Origin: Polaribacter sargassicola
Lineage (GTDB): Bacteria > Bacteroidota > Bacteroidia > Flavobacteriales > Flavobacteriaceae
DNA length: 64,000 nucleotides
Assembly: GCF_021991835.1 (NCBI RefSeq)
Contig: NZ_JAHDAU010000007.1
Location: 124,001 to 188,000, forward strand
Reading direction: 5' to 3'
This document shows positions 50,493 to 59,129 of the stretch, one piece after another. The translations under genes were made by a program, and so were the position numbers. How positions within the stretch are numbered: the stretch's first letter is position 1; each line of letters begins with the position of its first letter. The notes under the pieces are model-generated. The model did not search any database and was not told the origin of the DNA. It saw only the letters and a list, made by a program, of their open reading frames with translations.

Positions 50493-51521
50493 TTATACAA
50501 ATATTCTCTTTTTTCTTACCAATAACCAAATAACAATAGGTGCACCAAATAATGATGTTATTGCATTTATTGGTAGCGTAAATTCGCTAGTTGGTAGTTG
50601 TGCAATTGTATCACAAATTAATAAAACTATAGCTCCTATAGTAGCAACAGCTGGTAAAAGTATTTTATGGTTAGAGCTAAAAAATAGCATTCTTGCAATA
50701 TGTGGTACTGCTAAGCCAACAAATGCAATAGGACCAGAAAAAGCAGTAATTACACCTGTTAAAACACTTGTAATTAATAACGTAATATTTCTACTTTTTT
50801 TAATATTAATACCTAAACTTTTTGCATAATTTTCGCCTAATAAAAAACTGTTTAAAGGCTTTAAAATAGTTAAAGTAGCTAGCATTGCTATTGCATAAAT
50901 AATAATAAAAACAGATAATTCTGCCCAAGAAAGATTACCTAAACTACCAAAGCTCCAAAATAAATATTGTTGAATTTGATCTGCTTCAGAAAAGTAAGCT
51001 AAAACACTAATAATTGCAGCAGTAAAAGAGCCAAACATTAAGCCAATAATTAAAATAGACATGGTGTTTTTAACTCTATTTGCAGCTATAATTACTGCAG
51101 ATAAAACTAAAAAAGAACCCAAACTTGCGGCAATTGGCAAAGACCAATTAGACACAGAAGTTGTTAATAAAAATCCACCAAAAATAGATGAGCCTAAAAG
51201 TAAAATAGCAACACCTAAGCTTGCTCCTGATGAAATACCTAAAACAAAAGGACCAGCTAACGGATTTCTAAATAATGTTTGCATTAATAAACCACATACA
51301 GATAAACCAGAACCAACTAAAATAGCAGTTATTGCTTTTGGTAATCTAAAATTTACAATAATTGTTTGCCAACTTTCTTTAGTAACATTACCATTAAAAA
51401 GGCTATTAAAAATATCTTTAAAAGGAATACTTACAGAGCCAAAACTTATGTTTATAAAAAACAAAATTATCAGTAAAATTAATAATAAAATAAAGTGTTT
51501 TGTGTAAGATTTGTTTTCCAT
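50493..51521 (-). CDS. FecCD-family ABC transporter permease
   Basis: A 342-residue inner-membrane permease of the FecCD/BtuC type with about ten helices. The typical motifs are FRLPKAITAILVGSGLSVCGLLMQTLFRNPLAGPFVLGISSGASLG (quoted in pieces: FRLPKAITAILVGSG, LMQTLFRNPLAGP, GISSGASLG) and GPIAFVGLAVPHIARML near the C-terminus, which contacts the ATPase. Such permeases work as homodimers for iron chelates, haem or vitamin B12. It is transcribed with the ATPase gene that abuts it. The substrate is not determined. Confidence 0.93.
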   Translation of the reverse strand: MENKSYTKHFILLLILLIILFFINISFGSVSIPFKDIFNSLFNGNVTKESWQTIIVNFRLPKAITAILVGSGLSVCGLLMQTLFRNPLAGPFVLGISSGASLGVAILLLGSSIFGGFLLTTSVSNWSLPIAASLGSFLVLSAVIIAANRVKNTMSILIIGLMFGSFTAAIISVLAYFSEADQIQQYLFWSFGSLGNLSWAELSVFIIIYAIAMLATLTILKPLNSFLLGENYAKSLGINIKKSRNITLLITSVLTGVITAFSGPIAFVGLAVPHIARMLFFSSNHKILLPAVATIGAIVLLICDTIAQLPTSEFTLPINAITSLFGAPIVIWLLVRKKRIFV

Positions 51522-51551
51522 TTAATGTTTTTGGTTGGTTTTAATAGAAAA

Positions 51552-52133
51552 CTATATTTTATAATTAGATAAAAAATTAACTAATTTTTCAATAGCGATT
51601 CCTCTGTGAGAAATTTTATTTTTTTCTTCAGAACTCATTTCTGCAAAAGATAAATTATATCCTTTTGGTTTAAAAATAGGATCGTAACCAAAACCTTTTT
51701 CGCCATGTTTTTTAGTTAAAATTTCTCCTTTACAAATACCTTCAAAAAGAAAATTATCATCATTTATATTTAAAGCTACAGCAGTTCTAAATTGTGCTTT
51801 TCTGTTTGTTTTATTACTTAAGTCTGTCAATAATTTTTGCATATTATTTTCAGAATTACTTGGTTCTCCTGCAAAACGAGCAGAATAAACTCCGGGTTTG
51901 CCATTTAAACTTTCTACTTCTAAACCTGTATCATCTGCAAAGCAATTAAAACCAAATTTATTGGTAATATAATCTGCTTTTAATTTTGCATTGCCTTGTA
52001 AAGTAGTTTCTGTTTCTTCAATTTCATCAAAACAATTAATGTCTTTTAAACTCAATAATTCAATTGAACTTGGTAACATTTTTTGAACTTCAGCAAGTTT
52101 GTTAAGATTGTTTGTAGCAAATACTAGTTTCAT
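51552..52133 (-). CDS. rdgB: non-canonical purine NTP pyrophosphatase (RdgB/HAM1 family)
   Basis: Hydrolyses dITP, ITP and XTP to monophosphates, cleaning the nucleotide pool. The 193-residue protein begins [20 protein letters not shown], with the conserved (S/T)xNxxK loop, followed by [22 protein letters not shown]. The C-terminal motif is [34 protein letters not shown]. It is 30 bp upstream of the FecCD permease on the same strand, so co-transcription is possible without a functional link. Confidence 0.95.
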   Translation of the reverse strand: MKLVFATNNLNKLAEVQKMLPSSIELLSLKDINCFDEIEETETTLQGNAKLKADYITNKFGFNCFADDTGLEVESLNGKPGVYSARFAGEPSNSENNMQKLLTDLSNKTNRKAQFRTAVALNINDDNFLFEGICKGEILTKKHGEKGFGYDPIFKPKGYNLSFAEMSSEEKNKISHRGIAIEKLVNFLSNYKI

Positions 52134-52359
52134 TAAAATATATTGATTTTAAGCAAATGTAAACAATTTAAAAATGTAAGTTTATTGACTTTGGCAATAT
52201 TAATTAAAAAAATATGCTGTAAATTGCAAAAACAAAAAAACGCTGTAACTACTGATATTGTTGAATTGTCGTGAAAATGTCGGGTTGAAAATGCCTTTAA
52301 AAATTTGTAATCTTATTTAACTGAATTAACATTGTATGGAATTTAAAAAACAACATATT

Positions 52360-53157
52360 ATGAAACAACCAGAATTAGGTAAGAAAATTTTAGAGCTAAG
52401 AAAACAAAAAGGTTTTACCCAAGAAGAATTGGTAGAACAATGTAATATTAATGTACGTACAATTCAAAGAATAGAGGCAGGAGATGTGTCTCCTAGAAGT
52501 TATACTATAAAAGCTATTTTAGAAGTTTTAGGTTTTGATTATGAAGAAGTTTTTGATAAAAAATATACTCCAGGAAAGTTTGATGCTGTTTTAGCAATAG
52601 ATCAAAATAAAATTTACAAGCAATTAAATATTGCAATGATTTTTGGAATCATTTATTTTATTGCAGGTTTTTTTGAAATAGGTGTAGAATTTATAGATCT
52701 AGAAAAAGAAAATTTACTCTTTAAAAGCATTTACATTATCATTAAAACAATTTCTTTAGTTGCGTTATTTTTCTTTTTTAGAGGATTTGTAATAGTTGGT
52801 AGTTTTTTTAATAATTATTTGTTACAAATAAGTGCATTTTTAGTTATTGTATTTACCTTTTTCTTCTCAATTTTAGATGTTACATCTTTGTTTGTTTTTA
52901 AAGATTTTATAGGTGTTTTTGGCGTATCAAAACTAATTTCTTATGGTGTTTTAAGTATTTTAATAGGTATTGGAATTAAAAGGTTATTAGATTTTGGAGG
53001 TTTGGCAAAATGGACAGGAATCTTAGAAATTATAACAGGAATTTGTTTTTTAGCAATTATTCTATCTCCTATTGGAGTTGTAACACAAGCTGTTGTAGAA
53101 ATTTTTGAAATAATTTTAATTTATAGAATAGGATCGGAATTAAAGAAAACAATTTAA
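52360..53157 (+). CDS. XRE-family helix-turn-helix protein with membrane domain
   Basis: A 265-residue protein. The N-terminal HTH (about 1-65) begins MKQPELGKKILELRKQKGFT and continues EELVEQCNINVRTIQRIEAG, a canonical XRE repressor fold. The rest has six hydrophobic helices (IAMIFGIIYFIAGFFEIGVE, SLVALFFFFRGFVIVG and others, ending near YRIGSELKKTI). The ATG at 52336 would add 8 residues; 52360 matches the usual family start. HTH proteins tethered to the membrane like this are frequent in Flavobacteriaceae. Target genes and signal are unknown. It stands alone. Confidence 0.85.
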   Translation: MKQPELGKKILELRKQKGFTQEELVEQCNINVRTIQRIEAGDVSPRSYTIKAILEVLGFDYEEVFDKKYTPGKFDAVLAIDQNKIYKQLNIAMIFGIIYFIAGFFEIGVEFIDLEKENLLFKSIYIIIKTISLVALFFFFRGFVIVGSFFNNYLLQISAFLVIVFTFFFSILDVTSLFVFKDFIGVFGVSKLISYGVLSILIGIGIKRLLDFGGLAKWTGILEIITGICFLAIILSPIGVVTQAVVEIFEIILIYRIGSELKKTI

Positions 53158-53181
53158 AAATTCTAAAAAACAATTACAGAA

Positions 53182-53655
53182 TTATTCATGATGATAAGGC
53201 TCATTCTTTAAAATAGTAAAACCTCTGTACAATTGTTCAACAATAAAAAGACGAATCATTTGATGAGAAAACGTCATTTTAGATAAAGAAATTTTTCCTG
53301 TAGATTTTTTGTAAACAGCCTCAGAAAAACCGTAAGGTCCGCCAATTACTAACACCAATTGTTTAATACCAGAATTCATTTTTTTCTGTAAATATTGGCT
53401 AAATTCAATAGAAGTAAAGTGCTTGCCCTTATCATCTAACAAAACTAGTTGGTCTGTGTTTTGCAGTTTTGATAAAATTAAATTCCCTTCTTTTTCTTTT
53501 TGCTGAAGTTCACTTAAATTCTTTACATTTTTAATATCCGGAATAATTTCTAATTCGAATTTTATATAATGTTTTAATCGATTTTGATATTCATCAATCA
53601 ATTGGATAAGTTGTTTATTATCCGTTTTACCAATAGCGAGTAATTTAATTTTCAT
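53182..53655 (-). CDS. rlmH: 23S rRNA (pseudouridine1915-N3)-methyltransferase
   Basis: A 157-residue SPOUT methyltransferase that methylates pseudouridine 1915 of 23S rRNA in assembled 70S ribosomes. It has MKIKLLAIGKTDNKQLIQLI, the SAM-binding knot VLVIGGPYGFSEAVYKKS, LSLSKMTFSHQMIRLFIVEQLYRGFTILKNEPYHHE in pieces (KMTFSHQMIRL, EQLYRGF, EPYHHE) and the conserved C-terminal His-His. It diverges from nadC with 60 bp between. Confidence 0.96.
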   Translation of the reverse strand: MKIKLLAIGKTDNKQLIQLIDEYQNRLKHYIKFELEIIPDIKNVKNLSELQQKEKEGNLILSKLQNTDQLVLLDDKGKHFTSIEFSQYLQKKMNSGIKQLVLVIGGPYGFSEAVYKKSTGKISLSKMTFSHQMIRLFIVEQLYRGFTILKNEPYHHE

Positions 53656-53715
53656 GCCGCAAAATTATGAATTATGTATTACGAATTACTATTTTTACAT
53701 CAGAATTAAAGAATT

Positions 53716-54573
53716 ATGATATCAAAAGAACAGTTTGAAAAAGAATTAGAGCTTATAATTACAAATGCAATTCGCGAAGATATTGGCGATGGAGACCATA
53801 CATCACTTTCTTGCATACCTTCGGATGCGAAAGGAAAAGCAAAATTATTGGTAAAAGATGATGGAATAATTGCCGGAGTAGCTTTTGCAAAACAAGTTTT
53901 TTCTTATGTTGATGCAGATTTAGAAGTAGAAACTTTTATAAATGATGGAGAAAAAGTAAAATTTGGAGACGTAGTTTTTCATGTTTCAGGGAAATCTCAA
54001 TCCATTTTAATGGCAGAACGTTTGGTGTTAAATGCAATGCAAAGAATGAGTGCAATTGCTACTAAAACAGCATTTTTTGCAGATTTATTAAAAGGTACAA
54101 AAACTAAAGTTTTAGATACAAGAAAAACTACGCCAGGAATTAGAGCTTTAGAAAAATGGGCAGTAAAAATTGGTGGTGGAGAAAACCACAGATTTGCTTT
54201 GTATGATATGGTAATGATTAAAGACAATCATATAGATTTTGCTGGCGGAATTACTGCTGCAATTACTAAAACAAAAAAATATTTAGCCGATAATAATATT
54301 GATATTAAAATTATTGTAGAAGCTAGAAGTTTGGGAGAAATTGAAGAAATTTTATCTGTTGATGGTGTTTACAGAATTTTAATAGACAATTTTAATTATG
54401 AAGATACACGCAAAGCAGTTGCTTTAATTGGTGATAAATGTTTAACAGAATCTTCTGGTGGAATTAATGAAGAAACTATAAGAAAATATGCCGAGTGTGG
54501 TGTAGATTTTATTTCTTCTGGCGCTTTAACACATTCTGTTTATAATATGGATTTGAGTTTAAAAGCCATTTAA
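53716..54573 (+). CDS. nadC: carboxylating nicotinate-nucleotide diphosphorylase
   Basis: Quinolinate phosphoribosyltransferase, which forms nicotinate mononucleotide in de novo NAD synthesis. The 285-residue protein shows IREDIGDGDHTSLSCIP, MAERLVLNAMQRMSAIAT, VLDTRKTTPGIRALEKWAV, GGGENHRFALYDMVMIKDNHI and ESSGGINEETIRKYAECGVDFISSGALTHS in parts. These carry the Arg, His and Lys residues that bind PRPP and quinolinate. nadA and nadB are not here. The NlpE-like gene starts at the next base after its stop. Confidence 0.96.
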   Translation: MISKEQFEKELELIITNAIREDIGDGDHTSLSCIPSDAKGKAKLLVKDDGIIAGVAFAKQVFSYVDADLEVETFINDGEKVKFGDVVFHVSGKSQSILMAERLVLNAMQRMSAIATKTAFFADLLKGTKTKVLDTRKTTPGIRALEKWAVKIGGGENHRFALYDMVMIKDNHIDFAGGITAAITKTKKYLADNNIDIKIIVEARSLGEIEEILSVDGVYRILIDNFNYEDTRKAVALIGDKCLTESSGGINEETIRKYAECGVDFISSGALTHSVYNMDLSLKAI

Positions 54574-54939
54574 ATGATAAAAAAAGTAGTTATTACCGTA
54601 AGTTTATTTCTTATAATTTTTGCTTCTTGTACAAGTAAAAAAATAGATGTTGTTGGTTTTTATAAAGGGGTTTTGCCTTGTGCTAGTTGCAGCGGTATTG
54701 ATAATGAATTAACATTAAATAAAGACAAAACATTTAAATTACAAACTGTTTATTTGGGGAAAGGAGAAGAAAAACCTTTTACAAAAACAGGAACTTATAA
54801 AGTAGAGAATAATCAACTAGAATTATTGACTAAAAGTGGTTTTAAATATCAAATAAATGATGATTATTTAGAGCTTTTAGATATTGCTGGTAACAAAATA
54901 GAAAGTCAATTAAATTATAAATTGATTAAGCAAAAGTAG
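54574..54939 (+). CDS. NlpE-like copper-resistance domain lipoprotein
   Basis: A 121-residue probable lipoprotein. The signal MIKKVVITVSLFLIIFASC contains a lipobox with Cys19. The mature part matches the NlpE N-terminal domain: VVGFYKGVLPCASCSGIDNELTLN holds the CxxC pair, followed by short beta strands (TFKLQTVYLGKGEE, FTKTGTYKVENNQLELLTKSG). In E. coli NlpE signals surface stress to Cpx, but here the C-terminal half is absent and no Cpx genes are present. It directly follows nadC with no gap, so it is translated from the same mRNA. Confidence 0.82.
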   Translation: MIKKVVITVSLFLIIFASCTSKKIDVVGFYKGVLPCASCSGIDNELTLNKDKTFKLQTVYLGKGEEKPFTKTGTYKVENNQLELLTKSGFKYQINDDYLELLDIAGNKIESQLNYKLIKQK

Positions 54940-54950
54940 ATTTTACGTTT

Positions 54951-55523
54951 ATGACTGATAATTATTTTGATAGCGAAGATTTTTCTAAAATAGATTTTAC
55001 CAAAACAAAAATTAAAAAAGGAGAATATGATAATTGCACATTTTTAAATTGCAATTTCGAGAATGTTGAGGCAACAAATATTCAGTTTATAGAATGCGAG
55101 TTTATAGATTGTAATTTTAGTAATACCAATGTAAAAAATACCGCTTTTAAAGATGTAAATTTTATTAACTGTAAAATGATTGGTGTAAAATTTAATGGTT
55201 GCGATACTTTTTTATTACAGTTTTCTTTTAAAGATTGTTTTTTAAATTATGCTTCTTTTTATCAACTTAAAATACCAAAAACAAGTTTTAAAAATTGTAA
55301 TTTACAAGAAGTAGATTTTACAGAAACTAATTTATCAAGTTCAATTTTTGATAATTGCGATTTAAAATTAACTGTTTTTGATAGAACAAATTTAGAAAAG
55401 GCAGATTTTACAAGTGCTTTTAATTTTAATATCAACCCAGAACAAAATAGTTTAAAAAGCGCAAAGTTTAGTAGAGAGAATTTAGAAGGTTTACTATCTG
55501 TTTATAAAATTATTGTCGACTAA
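54951..55523 (+). CDS. pentapeptide-repeat protein
   Basis: A 190-residue protein composed mainly of degenerate pentapeptide repeats (A/C/S/T-[DN]-[LF]-X-X), for example NCTFLNCNFENVEATNIQF and FKNCNLQEVDFTETNLSSS. This predicts a right-handed quadrilateral beta-helix of about 30 repeats. There is no signal peptide. Some such proteins protect gyrase from quinolones (Qnr, MfpA), but most have no assigned role, and nothing here indicates a Qnr function. It follows the NlpE-like gene by 11 bp. Confidence 0.86.
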   Translation: MTDNYFDSEDFSKIDFTKTKIKKGEYDNCTFLNCNFENVEATNIQFIECEFIDCNFSNTNVKNTAFKDVNFINCKMIGVKFNGCDTFLLQFSFKDCFLNYASFYQLKIPKTSFKNCNLQEVDFTETNLSSSIFDNCDLKLTVFDRTNLEKADFTSAFNFNINPEQNSLKSAKFSRENLEGLLSVYKIIVD

Positions 55524-55636
55524 AAATTACCATTTAGTATTGAAATAGATTCACATAAAAAGAGTTAGAAATTATATATAATATAAGAGAAACATTATCA
55601 AAAATTGAAATCGAAATTATTTTTAAAAAGCTAATT

Positions 55637-55644
55637 TAACTTTG
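55637..55644 (+). promoter_or_regulatory. -7 box of the YihY/BrkB gene
   Basis: TAACTTTG matches TAnnTTTG, 12 bp before the ATG at 55657, predicting a very short leader. Confidence 0.47.
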
Positions 55645-55656
55645 CAACTTTAATTA

Positions 55657-56601
55657 ATGACAAAAGAAATAGAAGACAAACTAGATAAAATACCAATTGT
55701 AAATCTTTTGGTAAAACTCGGAAAAAACATTAAAATTCCGGGTTTAGAAGGTATGTCTTTGTATGATATTTTAGAAATGTATTTTATAGGCATTATAAAA
55801 GGAGCTTTAACCACAAGAGCTGGTGGTATTGCTTATAGTTTTTTTATGTCTATTTTTCCTTTTTTATTATTTATACTAACGTTAATTCCTTTTTTACCAA
55901 TAGATGGTGCGCAAGAAGGTTTGTTATCTATTATTGCAGATGTTTTACCACCAAAAACATTTGAAGCTGTAGATTCTGTTTTAGTAGATATTATTAAAAA
56001 TCAGTATGGAGGTTTACTTTCTTTTGGTTTTGTAGGGTCTATTTTTTTAATGACAAACGGTGTAAATGCAATTTTTGGAGGTTTTGAGCATTCTTATCAC
56101 GTAAAAATTGTTAGAAATGTTTTTAGAGGCTATTTTATTGCAATGTTAGTTTCTATTGTTATTGTATTTTTTCTTTTAATAACAGTTGTTTTAATTATCT
56201 TTTTTGAGCTTTTTTTAAAGAATTTAGTGTCTATGGGTTGGTTAGAAGATAATTTAATTTGGCTGCAATTGGGTAGAGGCTTTATATTTTTATCTATGAT
56301 ATTTTTAACAGTATCTATGCTATATCATTACGGAGTAAAAGAGGGTAAACATTCTCGCTTTTTTTCTCCAGGAGCTGTTTTTACAACCATTTTATCTATT
56401 TTAACTTTTTATTTATTTGGTTATTATGTAAATGAATTTGCTAAATATAACGAGCTATACGGTTCTATAGGTACACTTTTAATCTTAATGTTATTTATTT
56501 GGCTAAATGCAATTATTTTATTGTTGGGTTTTGAGTTAAATGCATCTATTTACTCTTTAAGAAGAAGAAATAAAACCTTTACAACACCCAAAAAATTATA
56601 A
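55657..56601 (+). CDS. YihY/virulence factor BrkB family membrane protein
   Basis: A 314-residue inner-membrane protein with six helices and the family's conserved loops: LTTRAGGIAYSFFMSIFPFLLFIL near residue 55, FGFVGSIFLMTNGVNAIFGGFEHSYHV, and SRFFSPGAVFTTILSILTFYLFGYYV. The N-terminal 40 residues are cytoplasmic and charged. The YihY/BrkB family (once mis-called RNase BN) has no settled function. It is monocistronic, upstream of hisS. Confidence 0.92.
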   Translation: MTKEIEDKLDKIPIVNLLVKLGKNIKIPGLEGMSLYDILEMYFIGIIKGALTTRAGGIAYSFFMSIFPFLLFILTLIPFLPIDGAQEGLLSIIADVLPPKTFEAVDSVLVDIIKNQYGGLLSFGFVGSIFLMTNGVNAIFGGFEHSYHVKIVRNVFRGYFIAMLVSIVIVFFLLITVVLIIFFELFLKNLVSMGWLEDNLIWLQLGRGFIFLSMIFLTVSMLYHYGVKEGKHSRFFSPGAVFTTILSILTFYLFGYYVNEFAKYNELYGSIGTLLILMLFIWLNAIILLLGFELNASIYSLRRRNKTFTTPKKL

Positions 56602-56706
56602 CTTTTTCACGATATTTGCACTCGCAAAAAAAGTAATTATCATTTATCTATTGTCAATTTTCTGATTTATTAATAAATGGTTACAAAATATTGATAATTA
56701 ATTTAT

Positions 56707-58074
56707 ATGAAACCAAGTATCCCAAAAGGAACAAGAGATTTTTCGCCAACAGAAGTAGCAAACAGAACGTATATAATAAATACAATAAAATCTGCTTTTG
56801 AAACCTTTGGCTTTGCACCAATAGAAACACCAAGTTTTGAAAACTCATCAACGTTAATGGGTAAATATGGTGAAGAAGGAGATCGTTTGATTTTTAAGAT
56901 TTTAAATTCTGGAGACTTTTTAAAGAAAGCAGAAGATAAATTATTATCAGAAAAAAATAGTTTAAAAGTTACTTCTCAAATTTCAGAAAAAGCATTGCGT
57001 TACGATTTAACAGTGCCTTTTGCACGTTACGTAGTACAACATCAAAACGAGATTACTTTTCCGTTTAAAAGATATCAAATACAACCAGTTTGGAGAGCAG
57101 ACAGACCACAAAAAGGACGTTTTAGAGAGTTTTTTCAGTGCGATGCAGATGTTGTAGGTAGCAAATCACTTTGTCAAGAAGTAGAATTTATTCAACTTTA
57201 TGATGCTGTTTTTACTAAATTAGGTTTAGCAGGCACAACAATTAAAATCAACAATAGAAAAATTTTATCTGGTATAGCAGAAGTTATTGGCGCATCAGAT
57301 AAATTAATAGATTTTACAGTTGCTTTAGATAAGTTAGATAAAATAGGTAAAGATGGTGTTGTAAAAGAAATGTTATCTAAAGAAATTACCGAAGAAGCTA
57401 TAGAAAAAGTACAACCTTTGTTTGATTTTACAGGATCTAATTTAGATAAATTATCTTCATTAGAAAATATGTTATCAACATCAGAAGAAGGAAAAAAAGG
57501 AGTAGAAGAATTACGTTTTGTAATTAACACAATAGAAGAGTTAGGTTTAGAAACAACTAATTTAGAAGTAGATGTTACTTTGGCTAGAGGTTTAAACTAT
57601 TATACAGGTGCAATTTTTGAAGTTGCAGCACCAGAAGGTGTAAAAATGGGCTCTATCGGTGGTGGTGGAAGATATGATGATTTAACAGGTATTTTTGGTT
57701 TAAAAGATGTGTCTGGTGTTGGTGTTTCTTTTGGATTAGATAGAATTTATTTAGTTTTAGAAGAGTTAAACTTATTTAAAACAGTAGAGTTACCTAAACC
57801 TAAAGTTGTTTTCTTAAATTTTGATGCAAATACAGACATTATAAAGCTAAAAGCAATAAAAGAATTAAGAGAAAACGGTGTTAAATCTGAATTTTATCCA
57901 GATTTAGCAGAAAGTAATAAGGCGCAGAAACGACAATGGAAATATATAACTAATAGAGCAATAGAATTTGTAGTTTCTAAAGTAGAAAATGATGTTTTTA
58001 CTTTAAAAAATATGAGTTCTGGTGAGCAAACAAATTGCACATTAGTAGACTTAATAAATACGTTAAAAGTATAA
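56707..58074 (+). CDS. hisS: histidine-tRNA ligase
   Basis: Class IIa aminoacyl-tRNA synthetase charging tRNA(His). The 455-residue protein has motif 1 around FGFAPIETPSFENSSTLMGKYGEEGD and motif 2 in FKRYQIQPVWRADRPQKGRFREF. The His-specific motifs are VTLARGLNYYTGAIFEV and GSIGGGGRYDDLTGIFG, and motif 3 is VGVSFGLDRIYL. The C-terminal 100 residues form the anticodon-binding domain. It is read alone; a hairpin terminator begins at its stop codon. Confidence 0.97.
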   Translation: MKPSIPKGTRDFSPTEVANRTYIINTIKSAFETFGFAPIETPSFENSSTLMGKYGEEGDRLIFKILNSGDFLKKAEDKLLSEKNSLKVTSQISEKALRYDLTVPFARYVVQHQNEITFPFKRYQIQPVWRADRPQKGRFREFFQCDADVVGSKSLCQEVEFIQLYDAVFTKLGLAGTTIKINNRKILSGIAEVIGASDKLIDFTVALDKLDKIGKDGVVKEMLSKEITEEAIEKVQPLFDFTGSNLDKLSSLENMLSTSEEGKKGVEELRFVINTIEELGLETTNLEVDVTLARGLNYYTGAIFEVAAPEGVKMGSIGGGGRYDDLTGIFGLKDVSGVGVSFGLDRIYLVLEELNLFKTVELPKPKVVFLNFDANTDIIKLKAIKELRENGVKSEFYPDLAESNKAQKRQWKYITNRAIEFVVSKVENDVFTLKNMSSGEQTNCTLVDLINTLKV

Positions 58075-58101
58075 AAAACTATACTTTTATAGTTTTTATT
58101 G
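58073..58101 (+). terminator. terminator of hisS, overlapping the stop codon
   Basis: AAAAACTATA pairs perfectly with TATAGTTTTT around CTTT, beginning at the last base of the hisS stop codon. Confidence 0.85.
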
Positions 58102-58134
58102 ATTAGTAAATTAAAATAATACGTTGCAAACACG

Positions 58135-58142
58135 TAAATTTG
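58135..58142 (+). promoter_or_regulatory. -7 box of folE
   Basis: TAAATTTG matches TAnnTTTG and predicts transcription from about 58149. The in-frame TTG at 58124 would therefore be untranscribed, which sets the start at 58163 or 58184. Confidence 0.52.
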
Positions 58143-58162
58143 CAGCCTTAAATAAGATTGAA

Positions 58163-58852
58163 ATGTTTGAATTAAGCAGCAAAATGAATGACGAAAGAAT
58201 AGACGAAATAGGAGAAAATCATATCGGAACATCAGCAACAACACCTTTAAGAGCAGATGCTTTTGATATTTCTGATGAAGAAAAAATTTATAAAATCCAA
58301 GAAAGTGTAAAAGATATTTTAGAAACTTTAGGAATGGATTTAACAGATGATAGTTTGCAAGGAACTCCTAAAAGAGTAGCAAAAGCTTTTGTAAAAGAAT
58401 TATTTATGGGATTAGATCCTAAAAATATGCCAAAGGCTTCTACATTTGATAATAACTATAATTATGGTGAAATGTTAGTAGAGAGAAACATCGTAGTTTA
58501 CTCTACTTGCGAACATCATTTATTACCAATAGTGGGTAGAGCACATGTTGCTTACATATCTGGCGGTAAGGTAATTGGCCTTTCTAAAATGAATAGAATT
58601 GTTGAGTATTTCTCTAAAAGACCTCAAGTACAAGAGCGTTTAACAATGCAAATTGTACAAGCAATGCAAGAGGCTTTAGGTGTAGAAGATGTTGCATGTG
58701 TTATAGATGCAAAGCATTTATGTGTAAATTCTAGAGGAATTAAAGATATAGAAAGCTCTACCGTTACTGCAGAATTTGGTGGTAAATTTAAAGAAAAAGA
58801 AACAAAAAGAGAGTTTTTAGGATATCTAAAAATGAATACAAGTTTCGAGTAA
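58163..58852 (+). CDS. folE: GTP cyclohydrolase I
   Basis: Converts GTP to 7,8-dihydroneopterin triphosphate, the entry to folate and other pterins. The 229-residue protein has NYNYGEMLVERNIVVYSTCEHHLLP with the zinc Cys and His ligands. IGLSKMNRIVEYFSKRPQVQERLTMQI and CVIDAKHLCVNSRGIKD with the third ligand Cys follow. The ATG at 58184 (MNDERIDEIGENHI) is an equally possible start. It is monocistronic, with a strong terminator 60 bp downstream. Confidence 0.95.
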   Translation: MFELSSKMNDERIDEIGENHIGTSATTPLRADAFDISDEEKIYKIQESVKDILETLGMDLTDDSLQGTPKRVAKAFVKELFMGLDPKNMPKASTFDNNYNYGEMLVERNIVVYSTCEHHLLPIVGRAHVAYISGGKVIGLSKMNRIVEYFSKRPQVQERLTMQIVQAMQEALGVEDVACVIDAKHLCVNSRGIKDIESSTVTAEFGGKFKEKETKREFLGYLKMNTSFE

Positions 58853-58907
58853 AATACAATATACTATTGTTGTTTAAATAAAATTAAACATTTTTATAAT
58901 AATAATT

Positions 58908-58953
58908 AAAAACTCATCAGAATCTATTAATTTAGATTTTGATGAGTTTTTTT
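58908..58953 (+). terminator. long-stem terminator of folE
   Basis: AACTCATCA and TGATGAGTT pair, continue through AATCTA/TAGATT after a one-base mismatch on each side, and end in a 6-base loop with a T run beyond. This makes a stem of 15 pairs. Confidence 0.92.
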
Positions 58954-59012
58954 ATGGATAAAATTTTTAAATTTATCATTAATTTATATTGTTGATAAAT
59001 AGATGCTTAATC

Positions 59013-59029
59013 TTGTTGTTGTTGTTGTT
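59013..59029 (+). repeat. TTG microsatellite upstream of the sigma factor gene
   Basis: Five tandem TTG units. It lies about 65 bp before the -7 box of the ECF sigma gene, outside coding sequence. Confidence 0.75.
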
Positions 59030-59093
59030 TAAAATAGAATTTTAATTAATTTTTTTTTATTAAAAGCAACCTTTTTAAAAGTTGTGTAGTCTA

Positions 59094-59101
59094 TATATTT
59101 G
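59094..59101 (+). promoter_or_regulatory. -7 box of the sigma-factor operon
   Basis: TATATTTG matches TAnnTTTG. It lies downstream of the in-frame TTG at 59082 and 28 bp upstream of the TTG at 59130, so it fixes the start at 59130. Confidence 0.52.
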
Positions 59102-59129
59102 TAAGGCAGTAAAAACAGAACCAAGAGGC

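Noticed and set aside
54951-55523. Pentapeptide protein as a Qnr-type quinolone resistance protein
   Set aside because: The repeats are degenerate, and neither length nor context shows the Qnr features; only the repeat class is supported.
58124-58162. In-frame TTG start for folE
   Set aside because: It is upstream of the predicted transcript start set by TAAATTTG at 58135-58142, and the added residues are not conserved in GTP cyclohydrolase I.
59013-59029. TTG microsatellite as a phase-variation switch
   Set aside because: It has only five units, is outside coding sequence and lies about 65 bp upstream of the -7 box, so changes would not alter a frame or promoter spacing.
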